NCBI RefSeq assembly: GCF_021277265.1
Contig: NZ_JAJSOH010000005.1
Location: 248,001-312,000, forward strand
From: Kineosporia rhizophila
Lineage (GTDB): Bacteria > Actinomycetota > Actinomycetes > Actinomycetales > Kineosporiaceae
Direction of reading: 5' to 3'
Length of the DNA stretch: 64,000 bases
Shown one piece after another: positions 1 to 9,809 of the stretch. The stretch's first letter is position 1. Each line of letters opens with the position of its first letter. The notes beneath the pieces were generated by a model, which searched no databases, was not told the DNA's origin, and saw only the letters and a list, made by a program, of their open reading frames with translations. Position numbers and translations under genes: made by a program.

Positions 1-211
1 GACCGCGATCGAGTACAAGGTGACCGGGATGACCTGCGGGCACTGCGAGACGGCTGTAGCTCAGGAAGTCGGCCGGATCAGTGACCTCGATGGGGTAGAG
101 GTCAGCGCGCAGACCGGCAGGCTCGTGTTGACTGCATCAGGGGGTGTCGACAACGCGGCCGTGCTGGCGGCCGTGGACGAGGCCGGCTACACAGCCGAGC
201 TCGTCTCGTGA
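1..211 (+). CDS. copZ: CopZ-like copper chaperone (5' end outside window)
   Basis: The frame is open to the left edge, so the gene starts before the window; the GTG at 20 is internal, because codons for TAIEYKV precede it and belong to the beta-1 strand. The visible part is one ferredoxin-like HMA domain with the Cu(I)-binding loop GMTCGHC and a normal end near [11 protein letters not shown]. The family carries Cu(I) in the cytoplasm to CopA and to the CsoR repressor. The stop codon overlaps the GTG start of the next gene (GTGA), so the two are probably translationally coupled and head the copper operon that follows. Confidence 0.9.
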   Translation, partial: TAIEYKVTGMTCGHCETAVAQEVGRISDLDGVEVSAQTGRLVLTASGGVDNAAVLAAVDEAGYTAELVS

Positions 212-1230
212 GCCTCGCGGGGCGATTCGGCCTGTACGCGGCGGGCCTTGTTGCAGCCTTCGCCGCCGCGTTCGGCATTGCGGCCCTCGTTGTACCAGAG
301 AACGCGGTGGACTCCTGGCAGGACAAAGCCGACCCTGACCAGGGCGATAGTCATGGCGGCGACCAGACCCAGGCGCCGACTGGGGGCCAGGCATCTGCGA
401 GTACGGCTGTGGCGGGATTGTCACTGTCTCAGGACGGCTACACCCTCGGGGCGATCAGCGCTCCGGGCCAGGCGGGCGAGAAAGGGACGCTGAGGTTCAC
501 CGTTCTGGACGCCAAGGGATTGCCTCTGACGGCGTTCGAGACTTCGCACGACAAGGATCTGCACCTGATCGTGGTGCGCAACGACGGAACTGGGTTCCGA
601 CACGTGCACCCCGCGCTCGATCCAGCGACCGGCGCCTGGTCCATTCCCTGGCAGTGGGCCCAGGCCGGAACGTACAGCGTCCTGACCGACTTCGTTCCTG
701 CGATGCCGGGCGCACCGGACAAGGTGGCTGTGCGGCGAACTTTCGATGTGGCCGGCTCTTTCACGCCGCAACCTTCCCCGGTGGCGACCCGTACCGTCCA
801 CGTGGACGGTTTCGACGTGGCGGTTACCGGGGACCTTGCTGTCGGGACATCGCGGACGCTGACCATGACGGTCAGTCGTGACGGAGAACCAGTCACGGCC
901 CTGGAGCCGTACTTAGGCGCCTATGGGCATCTGGTTGCGCTGCGTGAGGGTGATCTGGCGTACCTGCACGTGCATGCCGAAGGCGAAGCTCCCGAACCGA
1001 AGAGCACGACGGGGCCGGATATTTCGTTCGCGGCCCAGGCACCTACCGGTGGCCGGTATCTGTTCTATTTGGACTTCCAGGTCGATGGTCGAGTCCACAC
1101 CGCGCAATTCGTCCTGGATGTGCCCTCTAAGGACGACGACCGCGGCCAGGTCACGGATGCTGAGCCCCCCAGTGGCGGCAAGAGCCCCGATTACGACGGC
1201 ACGCATACGGACGAGGGACACGGCCACTGA
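208..1230 (+). CDS. Membrane-anchored secreted protein of the copper operon, unknown function
   Basis: 340 residues. An N-terminal hydrophobic segment (about residues 5-31) is followed by a low-complexity linker and then two beta-rich regions. His-containing stretches recur ([33 protein letters not shown]), and the C-terminus is His/Asp rich (THTDEGHGH), which suggests extracytoplasmic metal binding. Proteins of this kind commonly lie between copZ and copA in actinobacteria. The GTG start overlaps the copZ stop; no separate promoter is evident. Function is inferred from position and His content only; a role as an extracellular copper-binding or copper-delivery protein is plausible but unproven. 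Confidence 0.75.
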   Translation: MSLAGRFGLYAAGLVAAFAAAFGIAALVVPENAVDSWQDKADPDQGDSHGGDQTQAPTGGQASASTAVAGLSLSQDGYTLGAISAPGQAGEKGTLRFTVLDAKGLPLTAFETSHDKDLHLIVVRNDGTGFRHVHPALDPATGAWSIPWQWAQAGTYSVLTDFVPAMPGAPDKVAVRRTFDVAGSFTPQPSPVATRTVHVDGFDVAVTGDLAVGTSRTLTMTVSRDGEPVTALEPYLGAYGHLVALREGDLAYLHVHAEGEAPEPKSTTGPDISFAAQAPTGGRYLFYLDFQVDGRVHTAQFVLDVPSKDDDRGQVTDAEPPSGGKSPDYDGTHTDEGHGH

Positions 1231-1271
1231 TCCGTGGTCCGCACCCTGACGGCAGTGAAGGAGGAATTTTG

Positions 1272-3530
1272 ATGAGCGCATCAACGCCGCCGACCGTGGG
1301 CGCGTCCGTCGAACTGGACATCGGGGGGATGACCTGTGCGTCCTGCGCGATGCGGATTGAGAAGAAGCTGAACAAGCTCGAGGGTGTCGCAGCGAGCGTG
1401 AACTATGCGACGGAGAAGGCAAGGGTGATCGTCCCGGAGGGTTACGACCCTGCGGCGCTGATCGCCGAGGTGGAGAAGACCGGTTACACCGCCGCGCTGC
1501 CGGTCACCGAGAAGGATGAGGTCGGCGGGGCCGGGGACGTCGTGGAGGATCCGGAGTTGGCGACTTTGCGCCGGCGGTTGCTGGTGTCGGTCGCGCTGAG
1601 TCTGCCGGTGATCGTCATGGCGATGGCCCCGGCTCTGCAGTTCATCAACTGGCAGTGGGCTTCGCTGACCCTGGCCGCCCCGGTCATCGTCTGGGGTGCC
1701 TGGCCCTTCCACCGATCCGCCTGGACCAACCTCAGACACGGCGCCGCCACCATGGACACGCTGATCTCACTGGGCACCGGCGCCGCGTTCGGCTGGTCGC
1801 TGTACGCCCTGTTCTTCGGCAGTGCCGGAGAAGCAGGCATGACCCACCCGTTCGAGTTGTCGCTGGCACCCACCGACGGCGCCTCGAACCTCTACCTCGA
1901 GGTCGCGGCCGGGGTGACCATGTTCATCCTTGCCGGCCGCTACTTCGAGAAGCGCTCCAAGCGTCAGGCCGGCGCCGCGCTGCGGGCACTGCTGCACCTG
2001 GGCGCCAAGGACGTCTCGATCCTGCGAGGCGGAAAGGAAACCAGGATTGCTGTTGCGGACCTCGTCGTCGGCGACGAGTTCGTGGTTCGTCCCGGGGAGA
2101 AGATCGCCACCGACGGCGTCGTCGTCTCGGGCACCTCGGCCGTGGACGCCTCCATGCTGACCGGTGAATCCGTACCGGTCGAGGTCGGTGCCGGTGATGC
2201 GGTGACCGGGGCCACCGTCAACGCCGGCGGACGACTGGTGGTGCGAGCCACGAGGGTGGGCTCGGACACGCAGTTGGCCCAGATGGCCCAGCTCGTCGAG
2301 GACGCGCAGACCGGCAAGGCCGAGGTGCAGCGCCTGGCCGACCGCATCTCCGGAGTCTTCGTACCCATCGTCATCGGCCTGGCGGTCGTCACGCTGGGTG
2401 CCTGGCTGGGGGCCGGGTTCCCGGCGAGCGCAGCGTTCACGGCCGCGGTCGCCGTCCTTGTCATTGCCTGCCCCTGTGCCCTGGGCCTGGCCACGCCGAC
2501 CGCCTTGCTGGTCGGAACCGGCCGCGGCGCGCAGATGGGGATCCTCATCAAGGGACCCGAGGTCCTGGAGTCGACCCGCAGGGTGGACACCGTCGTCCTG
2601 GACAAGACCGGCACCGTGACCACCGGCAGGATGACCCTCGTCGAGGCCGTTCCCGAACCCGGCATCGATCGGGCAAGCCTGCTGCGCCTGGCCGGGGCGC
2701 TGGAGGATGCTTCCGAGCACCCGATCGCCCAGGCCATCGCCAAGGCCGCCACCCAGGAGATCGGCAGCCTGCCGAGTGCCGAGCAGTTCGTGAACGTCGA
2801 TGGTCAAGGCGTACACGGTGTTGTCGAGGGCAAGGCCGTTGTCGTCGGCCGGGAATCGCTGGTAGCCGACTGGTCACAGCATCTGAGCGCCGACCTCCGC
2901 ACTGCCAAGGCACGAGCCGAAGCCGAGGGGAAGACCGTGGTCACGGTCGGCTGGGACGGCCACGCGCGAGGCATTCTCGTGGTTGCCGACACCCTCAAGC
3001 CCACCAGCGCCGAAGCCGTCCGCCAACTCAAGGCCCTGGGTCTGACCCCGATCCTGCTGACGGGTGACAACCAGGCCGTCGCCCAGCAGATCGCCACCGA
3101 GGTCGGCATCGAGGAGGTCGTAGCCGAGGTCATGCCCCAGGACAAGCTCGACGTCGTCGCCCGCCTGCAGAAGGAAGGCAAGACGGTCGCCATGGTCGGT
3201 GACGGGATCAACGACGCTCCCGCCCTGGCCCAGGCCGACCTCGGCCTGGCCATGGGGACCGGGACCGACGTCGCGATCCAAGCTTCCGACATCACCCTGG
3301 TGCGCGGCGACCTGCGCAGCGCCGCCGACGCCATCGCCTTGTCCCGCAAGACCCTCAGCACCATCCTGTCCAACCTGTTCTGGGCCTTCGCCTACAACGT
3401 GGCCGCGATCCCGGTCGCCGCGACCGGCCTGCTCAACCCCATGCTCGCCGGAGCCGCCATGGCCCTGTCCAGCGTATTCGTCGTAGGAAACAGCTTGCGC
3501 CTGCGCACTTTTCAAAGCATCACCCGCTGA
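1272..3530 (+). CDS. copA: Cu(I)-exporting P1B-type ATPase CopA
   Basis: About 752 residues. Domains in order: N-terminal HMA with GMTCASC (Cys22, Cys25), transmembrane helices, actuator with TGES, the intramembrane CPC motif (Cys400-Pro-Cys402) typical of P1B-1 Cu(I) pumps, DKTGT phosphorylation site (Asp444), a P1B-type HP dipeptide (SEHPIAQA) and [10 protein letters not shown] hinge. It exports cytoplasmic Cu(I) using ATP. The ATG at 1272 is chosen because AAGGAGG (1258-1264) is 7 bases upstream; a TTG at 1269 is in frame but worse placed. It lies 41 bases after the secreted-protein gene and before a second copper ATPase. Confidence 0.96.
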   Translation: MSASTPPTVGASVELDIGGMTCASCAMRIEKKLNKLEGVAASVNYATEKARVIVPEGYDPAALIAEVEKTGYTAALPVTEKDEVGGAGDVVEDPELATLRRRLLVSVALSLPVIVMAMAPALQFINWQWASLTLAAPVIVWGAWPFHRSAWTNLRHGAATMDTLISLGTGAAFGWSLYALFFGSAGEAGMTHPFELSLAPTDGASNLYLEVAAGVTMFILAGRYFEKRSKRQAGAALRALLHLGAKDVSILRGGKETRIAVADLVVGDEFVVRPGEKIATDGVVVSGTSAVDASMLTGESVPVEVGAGDAVTGATVNAGGRLVVRATRVGSDTQLAQMAQLVEDAQTGKAEVQRLADRISGVFVPIVIGLAVVTLGAWLGAGFPASAAFTAAVAVLVIACPCALGLATPTALLVGTGRGAQMGILIKGPEVLESTRRVDTVVLDKTGTVTTGRMTLVEAVPEPGIDRASLLRLAGALEDASEHPIAQAIAKAATQEIGSLPSAEQFVNVDGQGVHGVVEGKAVVVGRESLVADWSQHLSADLRTAKARAEAEGKTVVTVGWDGHARGILVVADTLKPTSAEAVRQLKALGLTPILLTGDNQAVAQQIATEVGIEEVVAEVMPQDKLDVVARLQKEGKTVAMVGDGINDAPALAQADLGLAMGTGTDVAIQASDITLVRGDLRSAADAIALSRKTLSTILSNLFWAFAYNVAAIPVAATGLLNPMLAGAAMALSSVFVVGNSLRLRTFQSITR

Positions 3531-3579
3531 AACTCCGCCATGCACTTTGCCTACCCGATAGACCGTAGGGAATGAACCC

Positions 3580-5733
3580 ATGACCAGACCCAAGACCCAA
3601 CACGACCTTCAACCCGACACACCGGCCACCCACCACGCTGGCCATCCAGCTGCGCACGGCGCCGTTGACGGCCACGACAGTGGCCACGGCTCTCCCCCGG
3701 ACCACGAAGGGCATGAGGGTTCCGGCGGCCATGCAGGCCATAGCGGACATGCAGGCCACGGCGATCATGTGGGTCAGTTCCGTCGGCTGTTCTGGTTCAA
3801 CCTTGTTCTGGCCGTGCCGGTGGTCGGGTTCTCGCCCATGTTCGCCATGCTCATCGGGTACGACGTTCCCGAGTTCAGCGGCTGGATTGCCGCTTCGCTG
3901 GGAACACTGATGTACAGCTGGGGCGGCCGGCCGTTCCTGACCGGCGCCGCCGAAGAGCTTCGTACCCGCCGGCCGGGCATGATGCTGCTGATCGCTCTGG
4001 CCATCAGCGTGGCCTTCTTCGCTTCCTGGGCGGCCACGACCGAGCTGATCCACCATGAGCTGGAGTTCTGGTGGGAGCTGGCTCTGCTGATCGTGATCAT
4101 GCTTTTGGGTCATTGGATCGAGATGCGTTCCTTGGCGCAGACGACGTCCGCACTGGACTCTCTGGCGGCCCTGCTGCCGGATGAGGCCGAGCGGGTGGAG
4201 GGCGAGAGGATAGTGAGCGTCCCCCCGTCCGAGCTACGGGTCGGGGACGTGGTCGTCGTCCGCCCCGGGGGAAGTGTCCCGGCCGACGGGGTGATCACGG
4301 ACGGCCGTGCGGACATGGACGAGTCCATGGTCACCGGGGAATCGCGGACCGTTGCCAGGAGCGTGGGTGACACGGTCACCGCCGGTACCGTGGCGACCGA
4401 CTCTGGGCTTCGGGTGCAGATCACCGCCACTGGCCAGGACACCACCCTTGCGGGCATCCAGCGTCTGGTGCTCCAGGCTCAGAACTCCTCCTCGCGGGCC
4501 CAGCGCATCGCCGACCGGGCAGCTGCTCTTCTGTTCTGGTTCGCCCTTGCCTCCGCTGCGCTGGCCGCCCTCGTGTGGAGCCTTGCAGGTGAGACCGAAT
4601 CAGCCATCGTTCGGACCATCACGGTTCTGGTCATCGCCTGCCCCCACGCCCTGGGCCTGGCCATTCCACTGGTGGTCGCGATCGCCACCGAAAGAGCAGC
4701 ACGCGGCGGTGCACTGGTGAAGGACCGCCTGGCTCTGGAAAGCATGCGGACCGTGGACACGGTCCTGTTCGACAAGACCGGCACCCTGACCAAGGGCGAG
4801 CCCACCGTTGCCTCCGTCGCACCCTCCCATGATCTGACCGCGGACGAGGTGCTGGTCTTGGCCGCGGCAGCAGAGGCCGACAGTGAACATCCGCTGGCCA
4901 AGGCCATCGTGAGGGCGGCCCAGCAGAAGCAGCCCAGCCTGCCTTCAGCGCGAGGGTTCTCGTCCTCTCCGGCTGTGGGGGTCACGGCCACCGTTCAGGG
5001 CTCGCAGGTCCGCGTGGGTGGGCCCCGCATGCTGCGGGAGGTCAACGCCCAGGAGGTACCCGAGGCCGGGACCTGGCACAGCGAGGGAGCGATCGTGCTG
5101 CACGTGGTCCGCGACGGCCAGGTCGTCGGCGGGCTGAAGCTGGCCGACGAGATCCGGCCGGAGTCCCGTGAAGCCGTTACCGCCTTGCACAAGCTGGGTG
5201 TTGAGGTGGTCATGGTCACCGGGGACGCCCCGGCCGTGGCCGACAGCGTGGCCGGCGACCTGGGCATCAGCCGGGTCTTCGCCGGAGTTCGGCCCGAGGA
5301 CAAGGCCGCCAAGGTCGCCCAGTTGCAGCAGGAAGGCAAGAAGGTGGCCATGGTCGGTGATGGCGTCAACGACGCCCCCGCTCTGGCTCAGGCCGACGTC
5401 GGCATCGCGATCGGCGCCGGCACTGACGTCGCGATCGCTTCGGCCGGGGTCATCCTGGCCAGTTCCGACCCCCGGTCGGTCCTGTCGGTCATCCAGCTCT
5501 CACGGGCTGCCTACCGCAAGATGAAGCAGAACCTGTGGTGGGCCGCCGGCTACAACCTCCTGTCCGTGCCGCTGGCGGCCGGGGCCCTGGCCGGGATCGG
5601 GTTTGTCCTGCCGATGTCGGTGGGTGCGATCCTGATGTCAGCCTCCACGGTCGTGGTCGCCCTCAACGCCCAGTTGCTGCGACGCATCGACCTGAGCCCC
5701 CAAGCCAGCACCCGCGCGGTCCTGGACCGCTAG
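3580..5733 (+). CDS. copB: CopB-like P1B-3 heavy metal ATPase (CPH type)
   Basis: 717 residues. The first 65 residues form a His/Asp/Gly-rich metal-binding tail instead of an HMA domain. The transmembrane metal motif is CPH (Cys354-Pro-His356), the signature of the P1B-3 group linked to Cu(II)/Cu(I)/Ag(I) export. Catalytic motifs are intact: TGES, DKTGT (Asp398), SEHPLAKA, MVGDGVNDAPAL. It starts 49 bases after copA and ends 20 bases before csoR, so all three are probably cotranscribed. Having CPC and CPH pumps side by side suggests separate handling of copper forms. The exact metal is not shown by sequence. Confidence 0.94.
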   Translation: MTRPKTQHDLQPDTPATHHAGHPAAHGAVDGHDSGHGSPPDHEGHEGSGGHAGHSGHAGHGDHVGQFRRLFWFNLVLAVPVVGFSPMFAMLIGYDVPEFSGWIAASLGTLMYSWGGRPFLTGAAEELRTRRPGMMLLIALAISVAFFASWAATTELIHHELEFWWELALLIVIMLLGHWIEMRSLAQTTSALDSLAALLPDEAERVEGERIVSVPPSELRVGDVVVVRPGGSVPADGVITDGRADMDESMVTGESRTVARSVGDTVTAGTVATDSGLRVQITATGQDTTLAGIQRLVLQAQNSSSRAQRIADRAAALLFWFALASAALAALVWSLAGETESAIVRTITVLVIACPHALGLAIPLVVAIATERAARGGALVKDRLALESMRTVDTVLFDKTGTLTKGEPTVASVAPSHDLTADEVLVLAAAAEADSEHPLAKAIVRAAQQKQPSLPSARGFSSSPAVGVTATVQGSQVRVGGPRMLREVNAQEVPEAGTWHSEGAIVLHVVRDGQVVGGLKLADEIRPESREAVTALHKLGVEVVMVTGDAPAVADSVAGDLGISRVFAGVRPEDKAAKVAQLQQEGKKVAMVGDGVNDAPALAQADVGIAIGAGTDVAIASAGVILASSDPRSVLSVIQLSRAAYRKMKQNLWWAAGYNLLSVPLAAGALAGIGFVLPMSVGAILMSASTVVVALNAQLLRRIDLSPQASTRAVLDR

Positions 5734-5753
5734 AACCCGCGAAGGACCGCCGC

Positions 5754-6086
5754 ATGCCCTCGACCCCGGATGACCAGCCCGAACTTGACGCCTCCCAGGG
5801 GCACCAGCACGGTTACATCACTGACAAGCGCCGCTACCTCAACCGGCTCAAACGCATCGAGGGCCAGGCCCGCGGTATCTCCAAGATGGTCGAGGAGGAG
5901 AAGTACTGCATCGACATCCTCACCCAGATCAGCGCCCTGAACAGCGCCTTGCAGGCCGTGGCCCTCGGCCTCCTGGACGACCACCTCAAACACTGCGTAC
6001 TAGACGCCGCCCGCTCGGACGACGAAGAAGCCGCAGACGTCAAGATTAAGGAAGCCAGCGCAGCCATCGCCCGGCTCGTGCGATAA
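5754..6086 (+). CDS. csoR: CsoR-family copper-sensing repressor
   Basis: 110 residues, all-alpha DUF156 fold. The Cu(I) ligand set of CsoR is present: Cys52 (KYCIDIL), His77 and Cys81 (DDHLKHC). The N-terminal HQHGY may add ligands. ATG 5754 is chosen because GAAGGA lies 8 bases upstream and the residues match family length; the same frame is open further upstream inside copB. CsoR proteins leave DNA when Cu(I) binds, derepressing copper export. As the last gene of the copZ-copA-copB run it probably autoregulates that operon, whose promoter and operator lie left of the window. Confidence 0.94.
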   Translation: MPSTPDDQPELDASQGHQHGYITDKRRYLNRLKRIEGQARGISKMVEEEKYCIDILTQISALNSALQAVALGLLDDHLKHCVLDAARSDDEEAADVKIKEASAAIARLVR

Positions 6087-6182
6087 ACGCCTTCAGGCCC
6101 AAGTGTTCGGCGGATGGAGCCATGTCCGCAAGCGGACCCGTCTTTCCCGATCTGACGTGCCTGGGGCCGAGAACGAGGTGAC

Positions 6183-6214
6183 GAGCCCGGCACGCCAAGA
6201 CGGTTGCCGGGCTC
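6183..6214. terminator. Terminator hairpin between convergent csoR and copCD
   Basis: A perfect 10-bp inverted repeat (GAGCCCGGCA / TGCCGGGCTC) with a 12-base loop lies between the csoR stop and the stop of the minus-strand copC-copD gene. There is no long T run, as is common in actinobacteria. Placement between converging genes suggests it serves both strands. Confidence 0.7.
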
Positions 6215-6217
6215 GGC

Positions 6218-7852
6218 TCACGATTGCGAGCCCACCAGGACCGCTGTGACCAGCAGGACCGCGGTCATGACCATCGCCTCCATTGCGACCGTACGTCTGA
6301 GCAGACGAGCCGTGCCGGGCCGCCAGGCATCCAGAGCGGGCAGGGCATAACGGTTGTTGACGTAACCCATGACGGCGACGATCGCGACAAGCACCAGCTT
6401 GATGATCATGACGCGTCCCCAGGCGGTACTGAACAGGTCCCCAGGGCTCTCGAGGATCAGGAGGGCCAAGGCGGTGCCGGCAACACCGGCCACGACAACG
6501 GCGGCGGTAGCCGGCACAGAGAACCGCACCGCCAATTCCCCCGCCCCGGTCGGCACCCCGGCACGGGCTCGCACCAGGAGAAGAACAGCCAGCAGGACAA
6601 CGCCTCCCACCCACACCGCAGCAGCAGCAGTGTGCGCCAGATCAGCCGCCGCGGTGACCAGCCTCGGACCGACGCTCACGGTGTGCCCATCGAACACGAA
6701 GGACAACAGCATGAGCAGACAGATAATCGCTGTTGTCCCGGGCGCACTCGGGACCCCGCGTACCCGCCCCGTTCGCACCGGGGGCGTCAGAAGCAGCTGC
6801 GCGGAGCGGCCTCTGACATCTTGAGTTCTGTTGCCTGGCTGCCGCTGCCAACCGTCGACCGGAACGTATCTGCCTGTCTTAGGAGTTCCTGGCAGAGCCG
6901 GCACATCGTGAGAACGACGTCCACCTGCACCGTGCGGCACCAGGCGGAGGGTGACGAGCAGAGCCATCCCAGCGATCAAACGCAATCCAACAGCCAGGGC
7001 CGGCGACCACGGCACCTGCGGACCGCTCTCCCACAGCAGGCAGGCTCCTTCCCCCAGAGCGCCCACAACCGCCAGACCCGCCGCCGCTCGCACGACACGT
7101 TCGGCCAGCCGCACGTCCCCTGAGGACCCGACCAGAGTCGTCACGACAACGATCAGAGCCCCGACAGAGATCAAGACCCCAGCGAAGCACAACCAGCGAG
7201 CCCCAGCGGCGCCGGCAGCCACGAGCGACGAGCCTTCCTCTTCCTGAGAGGCCAACAACGCATCCAACGCCGCCCCGTCCTCGTCTGCGCCGTGCTCACC
7301 GCTCGCATGCCCGGGCATCTGCTCATGAGCATCGGAATCTGAGGGCGAATGCTGACTGCCCGCGGTATGAGGAGAGGTATACGGGGAAGTATGGGGGGAA
7401 CTGCCCGTGGATACCTCCGGCGCAGCCTCTTGTAGCGGCGTCGTCGGAGACGTCTGCGCTACCCGGAACGTGATCGTGCCCGACATGGGGTGGGCATCGC
7501 CGGCGGCCACACTCCACGTCAGGCCGTAGCGACCGTCTGACTCAAGTGCCTTGGTGGGCTTGACCTTCCAGGTGAGACCGTCGTCCGTCGTACGGGTCTG
7601 CACCGGCACCGACTGCCCAGCCGAATCGTAAAGGGCGAACCCGTCCCCATGAGGAGTGGCCTTCTGGCTGAAGGTGACGCTCACACCGGCCGCTGGGTTC
7701 TTCAAGATCCCGCCGTCGCCAGGGGATGTGGACACCAGCTTCAGGTGGGCGGCAGCAGGGTAGGCCACCATCAGACTGCCGATAAGCACGAGTACCACCA
7801 GCAGCAGCCGACGAAGCCACTGTGAACGCTGGGACGCAGTTTGTTTGATCAT
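6218..7852 (-). CDS. copCD: CopC-CopD fusion copper resistance protein
   Basis: 544 residues. A signal peptide (about 1-35, ending AAA) would leave His at the new N-terminus (HLKLVSTSPGDG), the Cu(II)-brace ligand of CopC; the second ligand region appears as GDAHPMSG. A CopC beta-barrel (to about residue 130) is followed by a His/Ser/Asp-rich linker (SPHTSPYTSPHTAGSQH) and a CopD-type multi-helix membrane domain. The fusion resembles YcnJ-type copper uptake or handling proteins. It is transcribed toward csoR, and 214 bases separate it from the DUF305 gene upstream. Direction of copper transport is not shown by the sequence. Confidence 0.92.
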   Translation of the reverse strand: MIKQTASQRSQWLRRLLLVVLVLIGSLMVAYPAAAHLKLVSTSPGDGGILKNPAAGVSVTFSQKATPHGDGFALYDSAGQSVPVQTRTTDDGLTWKVKPTKALESDGRYGLTWSVAAGDAHPMSGTITFRVAQTSPTTPLQEAAPEVSTGSSPHTSPYTSPHTAGSQHSPSDSDAHEQMPGHASGEHGADEDGAALDALLASQEEEGSSLVAAGAAGARWLCFAGVLISVGALIVVVTTLVGSSGDVRLAERVVRAAAGLAVVGALGEGACLLWESGPQVPWSPALAVGLRLIAGMALLVTLRLVPHGAGGRRSHDVPALPGTPKTGRYVPVDGWQRQPGNRTQDVRGRSAQLLLTPPVRTGRVRGVPSAPGTTAIICLLMLLSFVFDGHTVSVGPRLVTAAADLAHTAAAAVWVGGVVLLAVLLLVRARAGVPTGAGELAVRFSVPATAAVVVAGVAGTALALLILESPGDLFSTAWGRVMIIKLVLVAIVAVMGYVNNRYALPALDAWRPGTARLLRRTVAMEAMVMTAVLLVTAVLVGSQS

Positions 7853-8066
7853 GTCGCTCCTTGCCGGGGGCCAAGGCTATGGTCGCGTCGCAAAGCAAAC
7901 CCCACACAGCACGCGTGCCTTCATGCGCTTGCTGGCGCCTGCAGTGCAAGGCGCATCCGTGCGTGAAGCGACCGGGCAGGACCTCACCAACAGGATGAAG
8001 TCCTGCCCAGCCGATGAGCCAGACATCAGTCAGATTCGCGCACCGAGTGCGGTGCGGGACGGAATG

Positions 8067-8699
8067 TCAGGCCAGGTCGATGCTCTGAAGCTCGGTGATT
8101 TCCTTGGCCTGGGTGTCGGCGATGGTCTGGGCCAGCTGCTTGGCCTCAGTGCTGGAGCCCTCTCGCAGCTGTGCCTCGCTCATCGTGACGGCGCCCTCAT
8201 GATGCTCGATCATCATGTCCACCCACATCTGGTCGAACTCAGCGCCACTAGCCGCTTCGAGCTCCTTCATCTGCTCCGACATCATCATCCCGGAGTGGCC
8301 GGCCGCTTCATGGTCCATACCATCCATGGCCTCGCTGTCCTGGGAACTGGGCACGGGTTCACCCCAGCTCGACAGCAGCCCCGACAAAGTCTCGATCTCG
8401 GGCGCCTGAGCGGCCTTGATCTGGGCCGCGAGCTGCTTGACCTTGGCATTGGTGGCCTTGTCCGCGGCCAGGTCCGCCATTTCGACCGCTTGAGCGTGAT
8501 GCGGAATCATGCTCTTGGCGAAGTCGATGTCAGCGGTGTTGAACGACGGCTCGGCTTGCGCCGTGCCGGTGGCGTCACTGGAACTGGCGGCACTGCTCGA
8601 GCCGGCAGCCGGTTCGTCCTCGCCGCCACAGCCACCCAGAAGAAGGGCGACGGCGACCGGCAGAGCAATACAGAATTTATTGGTTGGCGTTGCGCGCAT
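8067..8699 (-). CDS. DUF305 family lipoprotein
   Basis: 210 residues from ATG 8699, chosen because it begins a clean lipoprotein signal (MRATPTNKF... LLLGGC) with GAGGGG upstream; the longer open frame adds 26 unlikely residues. The mature part starts at the lipobox Cys and holds two His-rich four-helix halves: MIPHHAQAVEMADLA and MMIEHHEGAVTM, the DUF305 signature. Such proteins are thought to bind metals, often copper, outside the membrane. It follows the His-rich membrane gene and precedes copCD on the same strand, fitting a periplasmic copper-handling group. It is a natural client for the element's LspA and Lnt genes. Confidence 0.92.
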   Translation of the reverse strand: MRATPTNKFCIALPVAVALLLGGCGGEDEPAAGSSSAASSSDATGTAQAEPSFNTADIDFAKSMIPHHAQAVEMADLAADKATNAKVKQLAAQIKAAQAPEIETLSGLLSSWGEPVPSSQDSEAMDGMDHEAAGHSGMMMSEQMKELEAASGAEFDQMWVDMMIEHHEGAVTMSEAQLREGSSTEAKQLAQTIADTQAKEITELQSIDLA

Positions 8700-8807
8700 G
8701 ATAAAGAAGCCCCTCGTATCGAAAGTCTGCTGAAACTGAAGTGCGAAGGCGAACGAACCCATCACCGGCTCTTGCACAAAGGCGGCAGAAACGTGCGCCG
8801 GGGCATC

Positions 8808-9467
8808 TCAGGTGCGACTGATACAGAGTTCCGTTAGGCAGGGGCCCGCAGCCCGAAGGTCGTTTCGGGGCGGTTTCCAGCGGGTTCGTCCGGCCTGAGC
8901 CAGCACTTCCCATACGGTCAGGACCCACCCCGACACTTCAACTGCCAACGCGAGCAACAGGACCAACAGCACGGATAGGCCTGCACCGGTCAGAACGGCC
9001 TGGCACATCGGCGCCATAGAAAGCACAGACGGGCAATGTCCTGGCAGCCAATCCGGACACAGCTCATGAGACGTCGCCGGGTCCGCATGATCAGCCAACG
9101 GCACAGCCAAGACCGCGTTGTCGGGCTGTTCCACATTCAGAGCCGCCGGCTCGCCCTCACCAGAGGGCGGGCCCAGGACGGCAACCCCTATGGATGCGAC
9201 CTCCGTCAGAGCATCGCCCGCGTCACCCACACCGGCAGTGTCACTGCCATGGTGGTCTCGGCTGTGCACGTGCTCATCGCCGTCAGGGGAAGCAATCGGC
9301 GAGACAACATGCTTGCCATGGCCGCTGCTGAGGGCATGCATGGCCAGCAGCCCGGCCATGAGGGCCACCAGCAAGAGCAGCCTGCCGATGACGTGCCCGC
9401 GCAGGTACGCCAGAGGTCGAAGCCGGGCGCTTGGGCCCCCACCTCGTCGTTCCCTCATCACGGACAT
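8808..9467 (-). CDS. His-rich membrane protein (DUF6153-like pattern), unknown function
   Basis: 219 residues. One N-terminal hydrophobic helix (about 28-45) is followed by a His-rich segment (SSGHGKHV, DEHVHSRDHHG), a second hydrophobic helix near residues 155-180, and scattered Cys (ELCPDWLPGHC, PMCQAVL). This arrangement (AMHALSSGHG then His-rich loop then MAPMC) resembles small actinobacterial proteins filed under DUF6153, often found near DUF305 genes, but I have not confirmed membership. It reads in the same direction as the DUF305 gene 108 bases downstream. The start at 9467 is the first in frame; a later start is possible. Confidence 0.65.
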   Translation of the reverse strand: MSVMRERRGGGPSARLRPLAYLRGHVIGRLLLLVALMAGLLAMHALSSGHGKHVVSPIASPDGDEHVHSRDHHGSDTAGVGDAGDALTEVASIGVAVLGPPSGEGEPAALNVEQPDNAVLAVPLADHADPATSHELCPDWLPGHCPSVLSMAPMCQAVLTGAGLSVLLVLLLALAVEVSGWVLTVWEVLAQAGRTRWKPPRNDLRAAGPCLTELCISRT

Positions 9468-9809
9468 CAGCTCAAGACTAGAGGAACTCGTCCCGGTGCG
9501 CAGTCCTCAGATGCCGTCCGCACCAGGCTCGACGGACGACCCCGTTACCTTCTAGATCGACCCCAGACGGCGTTGCGGGCCGCTAGGCCCGGCATGGCTT
9601 ACTTCCCCTATCACTCATGATCCGGGGGCTATTGTCACCGGGGCCGGAGGCGCCAAGTGACCGCTGATAGACCTCCGGCCCGAACGTAGAGGTCTGTCGT
9701 AACGTGGCTGTCGGCACGGGCGCCAGGCTGGTCTGCATCGGGGCGATCACGGGGGCGACTTTGTCGGGAACTAACAAGAACGAGACAGGCAGATACGACG
9801 TCTAGCGGA
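9468..9809. other. Non-coding stretch: promoter side of the His-rich gene and left end of the IS110 remnant
   Basis: No open frame here looks protein-coding. The part near 9470-9540 should hold the promoter of the minus-strand gene. The part near 9600-9809 precedes the IS110 transposase remnant, where intact IS110 elements carry their non-coding left end and bridge RNA. I could not identify IS ends or a conserved RNA fold by eye. Confidence 0.4.

Noticed and set aside
7845..8837. 330-codon open frame on the plus strand
   Set aside because: It is antisense to the DUF305 gene and its promoter; the minus-strand product has clear family motifs and a lipoprotein signal, whereas this frame has none.
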